A stretch of 64,000 nucleotides of DNA from Zygnema cylindricum (GCA_037447655.1 JBBHKE010001492.1:62001-126000), one strand, 5' to 3'. Numbered from the stretch's first letter, positions 30,894 through 43,180 are shown. Program-made: numbers and translations. The notes: a model not told the origin generated them from the sequence alone.

Positions 30894-33800
30894 GATCACG
30901 GGCTCGCCTTCACGAATTCTGGTCTTTGATAGACGCGAATATCTGTATTGGGCAGATTTTGTTAAGTCTTACTTCAAGCAAGTGAAACTTATTGATGTGT
31001 TAAATGGATCACTGGCAGAATCTGATGCCAGCTTTGATCAGAAAAATGACCAAGCTTTGCATTTAGTAAAGCTTATGATATCAAAAGAATTGCATATGAC
31101 ATATATTAATGTTACAAAGGCATCAGAATTGTGGGATGCTTTGAAATCTTCTTATGTTAAAGCTAGTGACCAGCATGAGATTATAACTGCTGGTCAGATC
31201 TATGAGTATAAGTACACAGGTGGTAGCATGGTGGAATACACTAATCGGTTTCAAATGTTACTGTCAGAAAATGCATGTTCTGGGGGGACTTTCTCCCCTT
31301 ATCATCAGGCCATGATTCTCCTAAAGGGGCTTCCTAATGAATATAAAGAAGCCTCAGATGAAATGAAAAAATTGTCTAAACCTCTTTGGAATTTGCAAAC
31401 AGCTATAGAGTTTATCTTGGCAGAAGAGGCTACTCAGACAGTTTTAGGATTTTGAAAACCAGCTGTAGCATTTACGGCTCAGTTTCAGAGGGATAGTAGA
31501 TATCAATGGAATCAGTTTAATCCTCAGATTAAGAAATGTGTTTATTGCTATACTGATGGTCACTCCTTCAGAGCTTGTCCTTTGTATATAAAAGCTCTTG
31601 AAACAGGTACCTTTCGAAAAGGATGGAGACTCCGCGGACCTCCCATTTCCCAAAAACCTTCGAATAAAACTGTTGCATTTTCAGCGGAGGATACGGAATT
31701 GAAGAAGAAAACGACCGAGGAAACGATACCTGATGTGCTCAGTTTTCCAAAAACTGATGACAAAGAGTTCTTCGCTCTTGCCAAACTCGACATGATGGAA
31801 GGAGAAAAGGACCTCGGATGGATAATGGATTCCGGCAGCTCTTCACACATGTGCTGGAACAAGTCTTGGTTTAAGGAGATGTCTTCTATTCCTTTACGTC
31901 AGATCTTTTATGCTTGTGGCTATGCCGTTGAATCAAATGCCAAAGGAAACATAGATCTGGATTGTGTGATAGATGGAAAGGTTGTTAAGAGAACTTTGTA
32001 TGATGTCTTGTATGTTCCAAAGTTCAAGAAAAATCTGTTTTCTATGTCTGTAGCTGAAAGCAAAGGCTTTGAGGTTCTCCAGAAAAATGGCAAGAAAATA
32101 GTGAGCAAGAATGGAAGAGTAGCTCTAGTAGGAACTAGAGGCCCAAACTTTTTGTACCGCATGGACCTGGCTAATAAAATTGATTTTGCGTATTCCAGTG
32201 TCCTATGTGATAATGTTTTGTGGCATAAAAGACTTGGTCATGTGCATCATGAGAGACTTACTATGATGATAAAGCATGACATGATAGAGGGAGTCAAGCT
32301 TGGTCAACAAGAGTCTCATGTGTGTGATGGTTTTGCTCTCGGAAAGCTTCACAAGCTTCCCATATCACAAGTTTCTGATCACCAAGCCACAGATGTTCTT
32401 GGTATTATTCACTCTGATGTTTTCGGACCTTCTAAAGTTCCCTCTCTCGGTGGCAGCCGCTTCTTTGTCACCTTTACAGACGATTACTCCCGATATAGTC
32501 GCATATACTTCATGAAGGAGAAGAGAGAAGTCTTCACTCACTTTAAGCACTACAAAATCTGGGCGGAGAAACTTCACGGCAAATCTATTCTTGCTTTGCG
32601 GACGGATAATGGTGGAGAGTATGTATCTCATGCCTTTGCTGATTTTTTGAAAGAAAATGGCATCTCTCGTGAATTTACTGCTCCGTACACACCGGAACAA
32701 AATGGTGTTGCCGAGAGACTTAATCGCACTTTGACTGAATGTGCTCGATCTATGATGGCCGATAAAGGTGTGGATCCAAAGTTTTGGGGGGAAGCTTTTC
32801 ATTGTGCTTCCTACATCAGAAATAGAGTGGAAACCCGGGCTGTTAGGGGTAAGACACCTTATGAAGTTTGGACAGGCAAAAAGCCAAATGTTAGTCATTT
32901 TAGAGTTTTTGGTAGCAAATGTTTTATCTTGGATAATCTTCCTAATTGGAAGCTTAGTCCAAAATATGTACCCGATGTCTTTTTAGGCTATGATGATGAA
33001 TCTGCAGGTTATAAAGTGTATAATCCTCAGAGAGGATGCCTTCAAACAGCCAGGAATATTCAGATTAAAGAAGAAAGTCAATCTGTTGACGTTTTTAGCA
33101 TGGATGCAACTGAAAGGAATGAGAAAATACAAGAGTATATCATTCTTGAGCAGGTACCTTTTACTCCATCCTCTTCTACTTCTTCTACCTCTCTCCCAAA
33201 TGCCTCTCGGCTTTTTGATACTCCTTCTGGAGCTGCTCTTTCTGTCGATGCTCCTCCCAGTACACGCCTTGTGCGACAATCTAGGGAACCAACAGTTCCC
33301 GCGTCAGATTTTCCAGGGGGAAGAAGACAAAGCAGCCGCCTTCGAGGCGACCGAGTTGAGAGTGCTTTTTTTGCAAGCACAAGGGAGCCGCTTACTATTC
33401 ATGAAGTTTTTTCCTTTCTTGAAAAGGATCATTGGATCTCGGCTGCAAATGAAGAGATAAAGTCAATTATGGAAGCCCAAACTTGGGAACTTGTGGAGCT
33501 CCCACCGAACCGGAAAGCTATCGATTGTAAGTGGGTCTTCAAATTAAAATTGAATCCTGATAACACAATAGAGAGATATAAAGCTAGACTGGTTGCTAAG
33601 GGATTTAGCCAAAAGGAGGGAATTGACTATGAAGAGACCTTCTCTCCCGTGGTTCGCTTTCCTACTGTTAGAGTTTTGCTATCTCTTGCTGCAATAGAGG
33701 ATATGGAATTGCATCAGATGGATGTTAAGACGGCTTTCTTGCTTGGTGATTTGGTGGAAGTAATTTATAAGAAGCAGCCAGAGATGTATGCAGACAAAGG

Positions 33801-34961
33801 GAAAGAAAATTTGGTCTGTAAACTGTTGAAGTCCCTGTATGGTCTGAAATAGGCTCCGAGGCAATGGAACCTGAAATAAGATGAGTTTTTAACCAATCTT
33901 GGCTTTACCAGGATCAGTTCAGATCACTCAGTCTATGTAATGCAAGGTGATAATAGAGTGATTTATGTGGCAGTTTATGTAGATGATTTGCTACTGATTA
34001 GTAAATCCATCAATGAGATTAATAAAATATATCAGCTCGTAATTCCCGGTTTGAAATGAAAGACTTGGGTGAGGCTAAGTATATTCTAGGAATTCAAGTA
34101 GAAAGAGACAGGAAACAAAAAATTATTTATTTAACTCAAAAGGAAGCAATCAAGAACATGTTGGAAAAGTTTGGCATGTCCGAAGCAAAGGGGAGTGCCA
34201 CTCCTTTGGAATTCAGGCAGTAATTCGAGGGTAGGGAAACGGATGGTGGTGTTTTGGTTGATGATTTCTTAGATTCAGGGGAGGCAGATTCTATGTCCTC
34301 CATTCCTTACAGGCAGATTGTCGGAAGCCTCATTTATTTCATGAACAGTACTCGTCCCAACATCGCAGCAGCGGTTGGAGCCTTGAGCCGAAGCCTGCAA
34401 AATCCAAGGAAGTCGGACAATGAGGCAGCAAAGAGAGTTCTTCGTTATCTTGCAAGAACTCGAAATCTTAGACTCTCTCTCGGTGGAGGGGAAGTCCAAA
34501 TTCATACATGGAGCGATGCGAGCTACGGAGATATGCCCAGCGGACGCTCCACCACTAGATACATTTTGAAGATCAGAAGTGGAACTTGCTGCTGGAGCAG
34601 CAAACTTCAAAAGGTAACAGCTCAGTCTACCATGGAGGCTGAGTACATGGCTGCCAGCTCGGCAGTTAACGAGTTACTTTGGGTAAAGTCTCTTCTCCAA
34701 GAGCTTCTCTTTATGCAATCTGGACCACAGATAGTGTGGTGTGACAATCAGGCAGCAATTGCTATTGCATCTAATCCCAGTCATCACTCTAAGTGTAAGC
34801 ACATTGATATCAAGCTACATTTTGTAAGAGAAAAGGTGATGGGAAAAGTCCTTAAATTGAGTTATTTACCGGATGATCAAATGGTGGCTGATATGATGAC
34901 AAAACCCTTACCTGCTCCCAAATTGAAGTTTTGTAGAGAGGCATGTGGACTGAGTGACTAG
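30838..34961 (+). pseudogene. gag-pol of E5 (long open parts, several lesions)
   Basis: Gag starts at 30,838 inside the LTR and is open to TGA at 31,453-31,455, after which the same frame resumes. The zinc knuckle CVYCYTDGHSFRAC (31,537-31,578) is intact. The protease site DSGSS is near 31,828. In the integrase zinc region the second Cys is Phe (CDGF). The integrase triad is present: HSDVFGP near 32,410, TDNGGEY near 32,602 and PEQNGVAE near 32,692. Reverse transcriptase runs from about 33,460 to TAG at 33,850, another TAA lies near 33,877, and YVDD is at 33,976-33,987. A frameshift near 34,040 and TAA near 34,220 follow. RNase H is open at 34,254-34,961. It is currently unable to make a complete Pol. 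Confidence 0.9.
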
Positions 34962-34984
34962 CAGAGTCTAAAGCTTTAGGGGAG

Positions 34985-35827
34985 TGTTGTTTTTAGAAAG
35001 CTTTAGTCCTCTCTATGCCTCAGCTGTGAGGGAGAGAGAGCTATTCAAGATTTAAGCTATTTTTGGTTGAGTTCAGTTCAGTGGTTACCAAAATTAGTGT
35101 GACAGTGAAGTTGGGAGTTCACGGTTCATTCACACTTGGGACACGCGTCGTCACTTGAGAGAAATGCGTGAGTATGTCCTCCGTGGACGTACGGAATTTC
35201 GGCAAGACCACGGGACTTCGTGGAGTCAATTCTACGGTGCCAAATCCTTTAGTTTGACGGCTGACAGCTGCCGCCAACAAATACTGACGAGGCGTGACTA
35301 GATCACTATCACTTTAAGTTGTCTGAACTTCGGTGTAAATATTTGGTAGAATATATTTTTGTTTGTAGTGAATTAGTTATTTAGTGTTGAGAATGTGGTT
35401 TATGACATACCTTCAGTACACAGGTATACTCATACTATTTGTTGTGTTAGAATGTTATATGTACGGCTGGAATGCCTCCGTACAGCTTAGTGTAGTTTCG
35501 GTGTATAGAAGTAGGACTTCGTGAATTTGATTCATTAGGAACAAATGATATGAAAACTGTACACTCAGTTTTATGTAATTTCATTTCTGCATATCTCACA
35601 GATATGTGAGCGGAATTCATTGAAATTTTGTGTGTGTGTTCCTTTGTATGTTTTCTATACTGTGGTAAATTTTCAGGACCATTGGATCATTTTTCTGAAA
35701 GTTATAGTCTGTCAAAGTTGCTGTTCAGCCATCGGTATTTGTGGAAGCTTCCTCTTTTGTTTTGTTCTACGATGACTACTGCTGCATCTTCTTCATCTTC
35801 AGTGCCAGCAGTTGTCTCAGAACAACA
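34985..35827 (+). repeat. 3' LTR of E5 (843 bp)
   Basis: The LTR begins TGTTG directly after the polypurine tract AAGCTTTAGGGGAG (34,971-34,984) and ends CAACA. It repeats the gag start (ATG at 35,772), and here the frame runs past the LTR into flanking DNA and stops at about 35,873. Confidence 0.92.
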
Positions 35828-35832
35828 CCATT

Positions 35833-38560
35833 TGGTAAGCGGTTCAGGAATCGATGACATTGCTCGGGCCTAATTAGAGTTGACAACATGACATTAGCCT
35901 CATGCTCCATCACTATTCACTATTGATAGTGTACCAGTAGTTGACTTAAACTGCAATGTGGACACGTTTTTTAGGAGGACAGGGTGAGACTCCTGTAAGA
36001 AAAGTGTATCTGGTAAGTTATGGGAACAAATGAATAAAGGCAAAATTACCTTTTTTCTAAATGCGACTAACATTCGATTGCGAAACATTTTTGGTGTGGG
36101 CGGAAGCTCACTGAAAGGGAAAATAATGTGGAAGAAGGTAAGAGACAAAAAAGGCAAACCAGCAAAAAACATTGGAAGGTACAATAAGGACAAAAGTGAC
36201 AGCAAAAGTGTGGGGACAAACGTGACGGGGGAAGTGAGATTAAAGCACGAGAAAGCCACAGGGGGTGTAAGGGGGAATTGCCGCGGGAGGAAAGGCTGGT
36301 CGTCAAGGGGAGGAAGGGGGGAAATGTCGCTACCGGGAGGGGGAGGGGACAGAAAACCAGAAATGTCGTTGTCAAGAAGGCGGGAAGGGGAAGGAAGATG
36401 TGACTATCAAGGAGAGGGGGCACGTGTCACTCCCGGCTGGGAGTCCTACTTGGGAGGAGTGCTGCCGATGATTGGGGGGGGGGGGGGGGAGAGGAGAGGG
36501 AGGGTGATTTTGGCAGCGTGTAGGCGAGGACAACCTCTCATGTGAAACGGGCGAAGGAAAATAGATTCGAAGGTAAAGCATGGCGACGGGAAGAAGGCGC
36601 TTTCCAGTCAAGTGTGGTTTTCAAGTCGGGGTTTTCAAAAACAGTCCCATGGGCTTCTTGATAGGCTGTGCTCTAACTTCATCTGGATCCAAAAAATTTG
36701 GGAAATGCCGTTTGCAAGTTTTTGGTGGTGTCTTTATAACCTAGAGACACTCAGGAGTTGTTTCATTCCGTTCCGTTCCCGCTAACCATAAGCAATAAGA
36801 AAATTGTAAAACACAAAAAAAAGAGTGATAATTGTTGACATATTACAGAGATAAATTAGCAAAGCAGTCTGCGTTTACATTTCGCAATGCCAATTTAACC
36901 CGACAAATAATTTTGAAGGGAAAAATTGTCCCGCGGATTTATTAAGTGTCATGGGAGATGATGTCCAAATACGGACAAAAATATTCATAATAAAACAAAA
37001 AATGGTCGGATAAGTAACCTTATTACAAAGAAGAAGAAAAATTATAGTTTGCAGTGTGCAAAAATGGTTCCAGTCTATAATACGGTATCTCATCCCAAAA
37101 AATTAGAAAAAAAAAAAAAAAAAAAACGAGCGACCAGCTATTAAATTTGTGATAAACTTTCACAAAAAAATGGGCAGAAGACGAGAGGTGGTTGTGAAAA
37201 TCATTCAGAATACCATAAATCTGTTGTTCCTAATTGATAATTTGACACCTATTTCCAAAATTAGGGTTCAGAGGGGAGAAGGTTCCAGTCTCTCCAAAAC
37301 CACGTCAGCGTCCAAATAGGCGCCCCACCGGCCCAGAGGGAAGTACTTGAACTGGGACCACCTGGGGGAGGGGAGGGGGAGAGGGAGAGGGAGTGGAAAT
37401 GAATAACTAAAATGCGAAGAAATGAGTGGAGCAATAAATGGAGAATGAAAAACAGATAATAATAAATAATAAATGGGAATTCAAACAAAAAGACAATTTT
37501 ACAAAATTTGTTTCCTCTGTTTGGGTGTTGTCCGCTTAAAAAAACATGTGTGACAAACAAGCAAAAACCTCGAACCTCGCCCTCTTCCCCAATCTTTCCC
37601 AGTGTATAATTTACTTCCCAAACATCCTTTGTCTCTTATCCATCAAACATTTCCTCCCTCTACCCCTCTCTCCCTTTACCCCTCCGAATATCGGCCACTG
37701 ACTTGAAACACTAATTGATAATGGAACATCAATATTTATGCTAAAAAACCATTCAACATCGGAAATTTTCTGATGGGAATTTTTTTGGCGGGAAATTGGA
37801 ATTTGACGCTAAATCGACATAAAAATTGAATTTGGGAAAGACAGAAACTCAAAATTTCAATTTTAAGCATTTGAAAAAACCATCCATAATTTGAAATGGG
37901 GTAAAGAGCGTCAGAAATGGGAACTAAAAAGAAGTGAATAAATAATAGTAAATAAACATATGATAAGTTTGATAAGATAAAAACAATTAGTACAAATAGA
38001 AAGAGAGAGAGCGTGAAAAAAAGTACAGATGGTTAAAATGAAAGAAACTAGAGATATTTCTAAATTAAAAACTAAGAATAAGTATCACTATCATCATCAG
38101 CCTCCCTATCCCACCCGATGCCCCTCCCAAATCCCCCTCCCTCCCCCTCCCTCCCCCCCACCATGCCCCGTAGGGCTTTGCCAGGCAGTGCAGATGCAGA
38201 TGGTCCACACTATTAAAGGGAGGCCGGTGGAACCCCAAGCTGGACCCAAGGCCCCAACAAAAAACAAAATTATTAATTAATTAAAAAACAAAAAACCACG
38301 GAGTATCAATTTCTAATCCTGCATGAACTCTTTTCCCCCTACCCCCCTCTCTCTTCCCTTCCTCTCCCTCCCCCCCCCCACCTGTGCGTCTCCGCCTGGG
38401 GGGCGTCTCTCTGCAGAAGCTCCCTCCCCACCTTCACCATCCGCGTCACTGCACCCCCTCCCCTCCCCTCCCCCCCTCCCTCCCCCCTCCCCCCCCCCCC
38501 CCCCACAACAAAAGACCAAAATCCACTTTTCAGAAAAAAAGAACCACATACATAAAATCC
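35833..38560. other. Non-coding spacer of unit A
   Basis: No gene was recognised. Purine-rich and pyrimidine-rich tracts (for example a G run at about 36,474-36,489 and C runs at 38,481-38,505) give spurious open frames on both strands. The inverted copy is 58,720-60,944, and the two are close over most of their length. The exception is about 36,230-36,560 (unit A) against about 60,370-60,540 (unit C), where the sequences differ in length and content. Confidence 0.6.
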
Positions 38561-39400
38561 ACTCTAAATAGTGTGGAGGGCCTCCGGTGCAATGCGGCAG
38601 TTCCGTACACAGCAGCTGTACGGAAACGGAGGCTCCGCCGTTTACGGAACTGCATCGGCACAGTCTCCGTGCATGCCACGTCACGTCACGTCACGCCACG
38701 TACCCAGATGGTGATCCACGTGGCCACACTGCAGGCTGTCCACGTCTCGCACGTGCGAAATAGGGATCACCAGATAGTGCCTGCGCCGGAAACGAACCGA
38801 CTTACTTATTATACTTTTTTTTTTGTATTTTTTTTTGTCGTTTTTCGAACTTTTCCCCTTCCTTTTTTTCCTTCCTAGGGAAAGCCGAACCCTAAAAACA
38901 ACAATAATAGCCCTAATAATCCCCCCCCCCCCCCCCACCTGGCGGCCGCCGGGCGGATGTCCTCAAACGCCATCACCAGGTCGTCCTGCAGAGGCCCCCC
39001 TGCCACGTCACGTCATGCCACGTCACGTCATGCCACGCTGTCACACGTGCGGACGCTGCTGCGGACAGGCTGGCGGGAAAGTGGCGCACCGCATAGAGGA
39101 CGCGTGTCGTACGGCCCTCCGTACTGCCGCGAGCCAGCTGGCAGAACACGCAGCGAAGAGACATGCCGCACGTGTGAGCGTGCCACGAGGAGAAGTCGAC
39201 GATTGTCGGTAGCGGAGGTGACGCCGGCGGCAGAACGGGTACGACTTTGTGGTACGGAATCTGTTTGTGGTACGCGCTCGTCCGTACGGTCACTTCTGTA
39301 AAGGAGATGGCGTACGGCTGGCGGCCAACAAAGTGACACTTCCACCACAAATAGTTTTTACTTTTGACATATGGAAATTTGTGCACTATCATTATCAACA
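38561..39400. repeat. GC-rich block with ACGTG pentamer arrays and hairpins (unit A)
   Basis: The block contains tandem CACGT/CGTCA units at about 38,680-38,702 and 39,003-39,040. A hairpin has perfect 11-bp arms GCAGTTCCGTA (38,597-38,607) and TACGGAACTGC (38,643-38,653). A 16-C run lies at 38,921-38,936. Open frames exist on both strands because of GC richness, but none has a recognisable domain. The inverted copy is at about 57,850-58,730. Confidence 0.6.
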
Positions 39401-39660
39401 CGAAGTATTTCATTCCATCAAATATAATTATTTATATTATAACAAATATTACTAATATTAGTAATAATTGTTAGTAGCATCAGTAGTAGTTATTAGTATT
39501 ATTGGTTGTTGTAGTAATTGTTATTAGTAACAATAACTAGTAATAATTATTAGTAGTAGTAGTGTAATAACACCAATAAATCGTTAAACTAATAAAGGTG
39601 GTTGTAATTTAGTAGGCAAAGCGTCTTTGTCTCATTGGTGCGAATACACCTGGTGGAGGT
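39401..39660. repeat. TTA/TAG-rich microsatellite (unit A)
   Basis: Imperfect trinucleotide-like repeats of TTA, TAG and AAT type cover this stretch, with an inverted counterpart at about 57,470-57,730. Confidence 0.7.
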
Positions 39661-40041
39661 TGCGGGTGGTGCCTTCAAATGATAGGGAACAACAATTTCA
39701 ATAGAATTGTATTGTGTCAATTTTGCAAATATTTTTGTGATAGTGACGTTAGTGTACATATTCAACATTATATTATGCTGAGATTGTGGGTGGAAAATAG
39801 TAGTGTTGGGTATCGGGTAAATTCATATTGCGATAATTTCGATATTCGATATATCGAATATCGATCGAGCATACTCCTTGATATATCGTACCGGGACCAA
39901 CAAAATTTATCGCGATATATAGTATTTTTTAAGTTTAATATTTTATATAACATGTTATTTTAGCGAAAAAGACAAATTGTTTTATACGCCACGTACGACG
40001 TGATTTTCGTTCCGTGACTTAAAGGTAGACGCCGCAAAATG

Positions 40042-40525
40042 CCCTGTTGTTCAAATCGTGCGATTTTTTCCTTTTTCCCGATTGCTACTTATAATTCGTG
40101 ACTGTTGAAAAAATCGCAAAAAATCGCAATGTACTTTCTGTCCGGTAAACTGAACGGACAATTCACATCAACTTTACAGTATTTTACGGTAAATTTACGG
40201 TTTTGTACGAAAAAAGTACGGACTTTTATGAAAAGATACATTGCATTTCCTAGTACTTTCTATCCGGTAAACTGAACATAAATTTTACGGGAAACGTACG
40301 GAATTGTACCGAAAATGTACGGAATATGACGAAAAGAGACGGGAACTGTACGGGAAATGAACAAACTGCGGTATATGTAAAACTCATTTTTGTTTACATG
40401 TACGCAATAGTACGGACGAAAAATCATTAACGATTTTTTTATATTTTTTCAAAACGTTCATTGCGTTCGGTACGTTTAATTCGTCGTGATTGAATCGTTC
40501 GCACTAAACGGTGTGAAAAACTATG
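40042..40525. mobile_element. hAT-type MITE (484 bp) with 8-bp target duplication
   Basis: The insertion is flanked by GCAAAATG on both sides (40,034-40,041 and 40,526-40,533). The inverted partner arm near 42,405 shows the single uninterrupted GCAAAATG. The left end contains TGTTGTTCAAATCGTGCGA, and the right end contains the inverse of a related sequence ending CTATG. The interior (for example ACTTTCTGTCCGGTAAACTG) matches the outer parts of the larger element at 54,102-57,036, so this looks like its internally deleted derivative. Confidence 0.75.
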
Positions 40526-41104
40526 GCAAAATGTAACCGATAAAAAAGTACTAATTCTGTAATTCATGTCATTACTTATTTAGTACGTAGAGAACTTCAC
40601 ATACGAAAAGTTTACACTAATTTAGTCAAAGTATGATCTGAAAAAAAAATTGCAGACTTATTATTATTATTATTAATTATTTTTTAAATTGTACAAAATG
40701 TGATTTTTTTATTATTATTTTTAGGGTTTATTTTTTTAAGTGTACAAAATGTGATTTTTTATTTTATTTTTATTAATTATTTTTTGAAGTCTACAGACAA
40801 CTAACAGCAAAATCTAGATTACAGTCCGGAAGTCTACGTGGCAATCCACAATGTACCCTCCACTAGGGCTGGTGGAAGCTAGTACTATGTGACGGAACTG
40901 CGATCTTTCAGACGGTATAACTTTGTCGTCCAGCCTCCGTTAGGCACGAAACAAAGTGCGTCTTGTTCAGTAGAGGAAATACTTTAATCCTTCCGGCAGG
41001 TTGTGCGGGCTTCTCCGAAATCTGATAATAGTACGGGTCGGAAGGGTACGGAAATCCTCGGTAATATAGAAGTGTGCCTGAAAAGCACTCGAGCTTGACA
41101 CGTA
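40526..41104. other. AT-rich stretch and a solitary foldback arm
   Basis: 40,660-40,800 is AT-rich, with a short tandem duplication around GTACAAAATGTGATTTTT. About 40,835-41,100 is homologous to one arm of the foldback element at 15,500-15,815 (shared landmarks CCACAATGTACCC, CACTAGGG and CCTCCGTTAG). No gene. Confidence 0.55.
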
Positions 41105-41780
41105 TAATGAGTATTAGTATTCTTATTAGTCTGTTTTTTTGGTATTAACACAGTTATTACTCTCAACAATTTTTATTTTGTATAATTAGCGTGAACACAA
41201 TTATTAGTCTATATAATTAGTATTAGTGCACTTCTAATAGTGTATAATTAGTATTAGGATAATCATTATATAATCATTACTTCTACGGTTATTTGCCCGT
41301 ATAATTAGTATTAACTCGGTTTTTGGTCTCAATAATTAGTATAAATAGTATAATTACAATTATTAGTATGTAGAATCAGTATTAGTACAGTAATGAGTTA
41401 GTGTAATCAATATTTGTACAGTTATTAGTCTGTATAATTAGTATTAGCACAAATACTACTATGTATAACTAGTACTGGTATGCTTAATTTGTATAAATTA
41501 ATAGTATAAGTACAGTTACTAGTATTTATAATTAGTGTTAATACATTTATTAATATGTGTAATTCGTGTTGTGTAATTAGTGTTAGTACAGTTATCATTA
41601 ATGTATAATTAGTGTTGGTGCAATAGTTAGTAATATATAATAAGCAGTTTTTAGTAATGTATACTTAGTATTAGTCATACTATTCGTCAGTATCATTAGT
41701 ACTAACACAATTAGTAGTCTGTATAATTAGTAATACTATAATTATTAGTTATACGATTCGTATCAGTACAATTTTTAGTA
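41105..41780. repeat. Degenerate minisatellite, forward orientation
   Basis: There are many imperfect copies of a unit of about 30 bp close to TATAATTAGTATTAGTACAG plus a TTATTAGTCTG-like part. Unit length and sequence vary. It continues beyond the intervening insertion at 43,180-44,130. Confidence 0.75.
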
Positions 41781-42654
41781 GTGTTGGGTATCGAGGACCA
41801 TTTGCCGATTATATCGAAATTCATGTAACCGATAATCGATATATTGCTTCGATATATCGAAAAGCTAAATATCACGATATATAGCTGATATATCGTATCG
41901 TCGATATATCGAGGCTTTTTTGAACAAAAAATTATAACTATTTTTGCCACTGCTGCTACACCGCGAATCGCTATTAGCGTTAATCACGCAAATGCGCACC
42001 CGAAATTTAAACCCTAATTCTTAAATAGAATGGTGAAAAAAACCCTAAAAACCAAATTAGAGTGGCTGATTTCCTTGAAAATCCCCAAATTCCCAATTAG
42101 CGTTAATCACACTAATTGTTATTTAACACTAAATATTTGTTAATGCTAATAGCGATTCGTGGTGTAGTACTAATGCTGTTGCAGCTGGTAGTACATATCC
42201 GGAAGCATTTCAGTGTCATTATCCTCTTCACCTTCCCATGCTGGTAGGTATTCCTGCCCGAAAGCATGAAAAGAACATTCAAGAAAATATTTTTTCAGAT
42301 TATACTTTGGCTTAATTAGTGTGACCTTTTCGTATGTGAAATCTCTACGTACTAAATAAATAACAATATGAATTACGAAATTATTACTTTTTTGTAGGTT
42401 ACATTTTGCGGCGTCTACCTTTTAAGTCACAGAACGAAAATCACGTCGTACGTGGCGTATCAAACAATTTGTCTTCATCGCTAAAATATTGTATTTTATT
42501 AAATATTAAATTTAAAAATACTATATATCGCGATACATATCGCGATAATTTTTGTTGGTCTCGGTACGATATATCGAGAAGTTTGCTCGATCGATATTCG
42601 ATATATCGAATATCAAAATTATCGCGATATGAAATTACCCGATACCCAACACTA

Positions 42655-43180
42655 CATGTGAGTGCTGGGTCGCGTCTCGTCTCGTCACCTTTAGGTGCTG
42701 TCACGTCACGTTATGGCACGGGGTGGCAGGGAACAGTATGTCGCGTCGCATTGTGGTGCGTTGTGTCGCAGGTTGTCGCGGCCACGGCGCGTCACAGTGG
42801 GTGACGGCGAATCATACTGTGTACCATTGTTAGTGTTGTATTGTGTTTTTTGGGCTCTCAGAACATCTTTTCTCCATGCACACTCGTCCCGTTGTTAATT
42901 TGACGGTTGCGCTTGGAAGGCAAGATTCTCAACTTCCAATTGGCGGCTTTCAATCAAAAATTGGACACGTGTGCATGGAGAAAAGATGCTTTAAGTGGCA
43001 AAACAAAAGATCAACACTAATATTGGTGCACTGTGTACTCCTACATCAGCAGCGCCAGTTGGGAAGGAAATCAGAGTGCAGGGAGATGGATACGTGGGCG
43101 GTTATTTTCTGGTATTTTGTCAGAGTGCTCGTAGAAGGTCAGTTGGATATTTTAGTGTTGCGTATCCAGTTTTGTATAAT
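42655..43180. other. GC-richer spacer with a perfect 20-bp inverted repeat
   Basis: CATCTTTTCTCCATGCACAC (42,864-42,883) and its exact reverse complement (42,969-42,988) are separated by 85 bp. CGTCACGTCACG-type pentamers occur near 42,700. No coding region was recognised. Confidence 0.6.

Larger units (their letters stand above)
30051..35827 (+). mobile_element. Copia element E5, complete insertion (5777 bp)
   Basis: The boundaries are exact. The element begins TGTTG and ends CAACA, and is flanked by CCATT on both sides (30,046-30,050 and 35,828-35,832). The inverted unit C retains the empty site, with AATGG (the reverse complement of CCATT) once at 60,945-60,949. Two 843-bp LTRs (30,051-30,893 and 34,985-35,827) differ at roughly 2% of positions by eye, so the insertion is not very recent, yet it is younger than the A/C duplication. 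The internal region encodes gag, protease, integrase, reverse transcriptase and RNase H in Copia order. Confidence 0.95.
39801..42654. mobile_element. DNA-transposon-like region with TAGTGTTGGGTATCG inverted ends
   Basis: The left end at 39,801 and the inverse at 42,654 share an inverted repeat of about 240 bp. The repeat continues past a nested MITE (40,042-40,525) to about 40,660 on the left, and to about 42,290 on the right. The subterminal DNA is rich in ATATCG/CGATAT. A third TAGTGTTGGGTATCG starts at about 41,781. The unit C site (GAAAAATAG then AGCC on the minus strand, near 57,275) lacks the element, confirming an insertion at the left end. The expected 8-bp duplication is not seen at the right, so the region is probably rearranged. 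No transposase was found. Confidence 0.55.

Noticed and set aside
31453-31455. Programmed stop readthrough in gag of E5
   Set aside because: A single TGA in a copy that also has TAG, TAA and frameshift lesions is more simply explained as decay. Other members do not have a stop at this point.
36030-36545. Lys/Gly/Arg-rich 171-codon frame
   Set aside because: A purine-rich low-complexity artefact. Unit C diverges in this very segment and does not keep the frame.
38323-39301. Open frames on both strands in the GC-rich block
   Set aside because: They arise from C/G runs and pentamer repeats, overlap on both strands, lack domains and are not frame-conserved with the inverted copy at 57,850-58,730.
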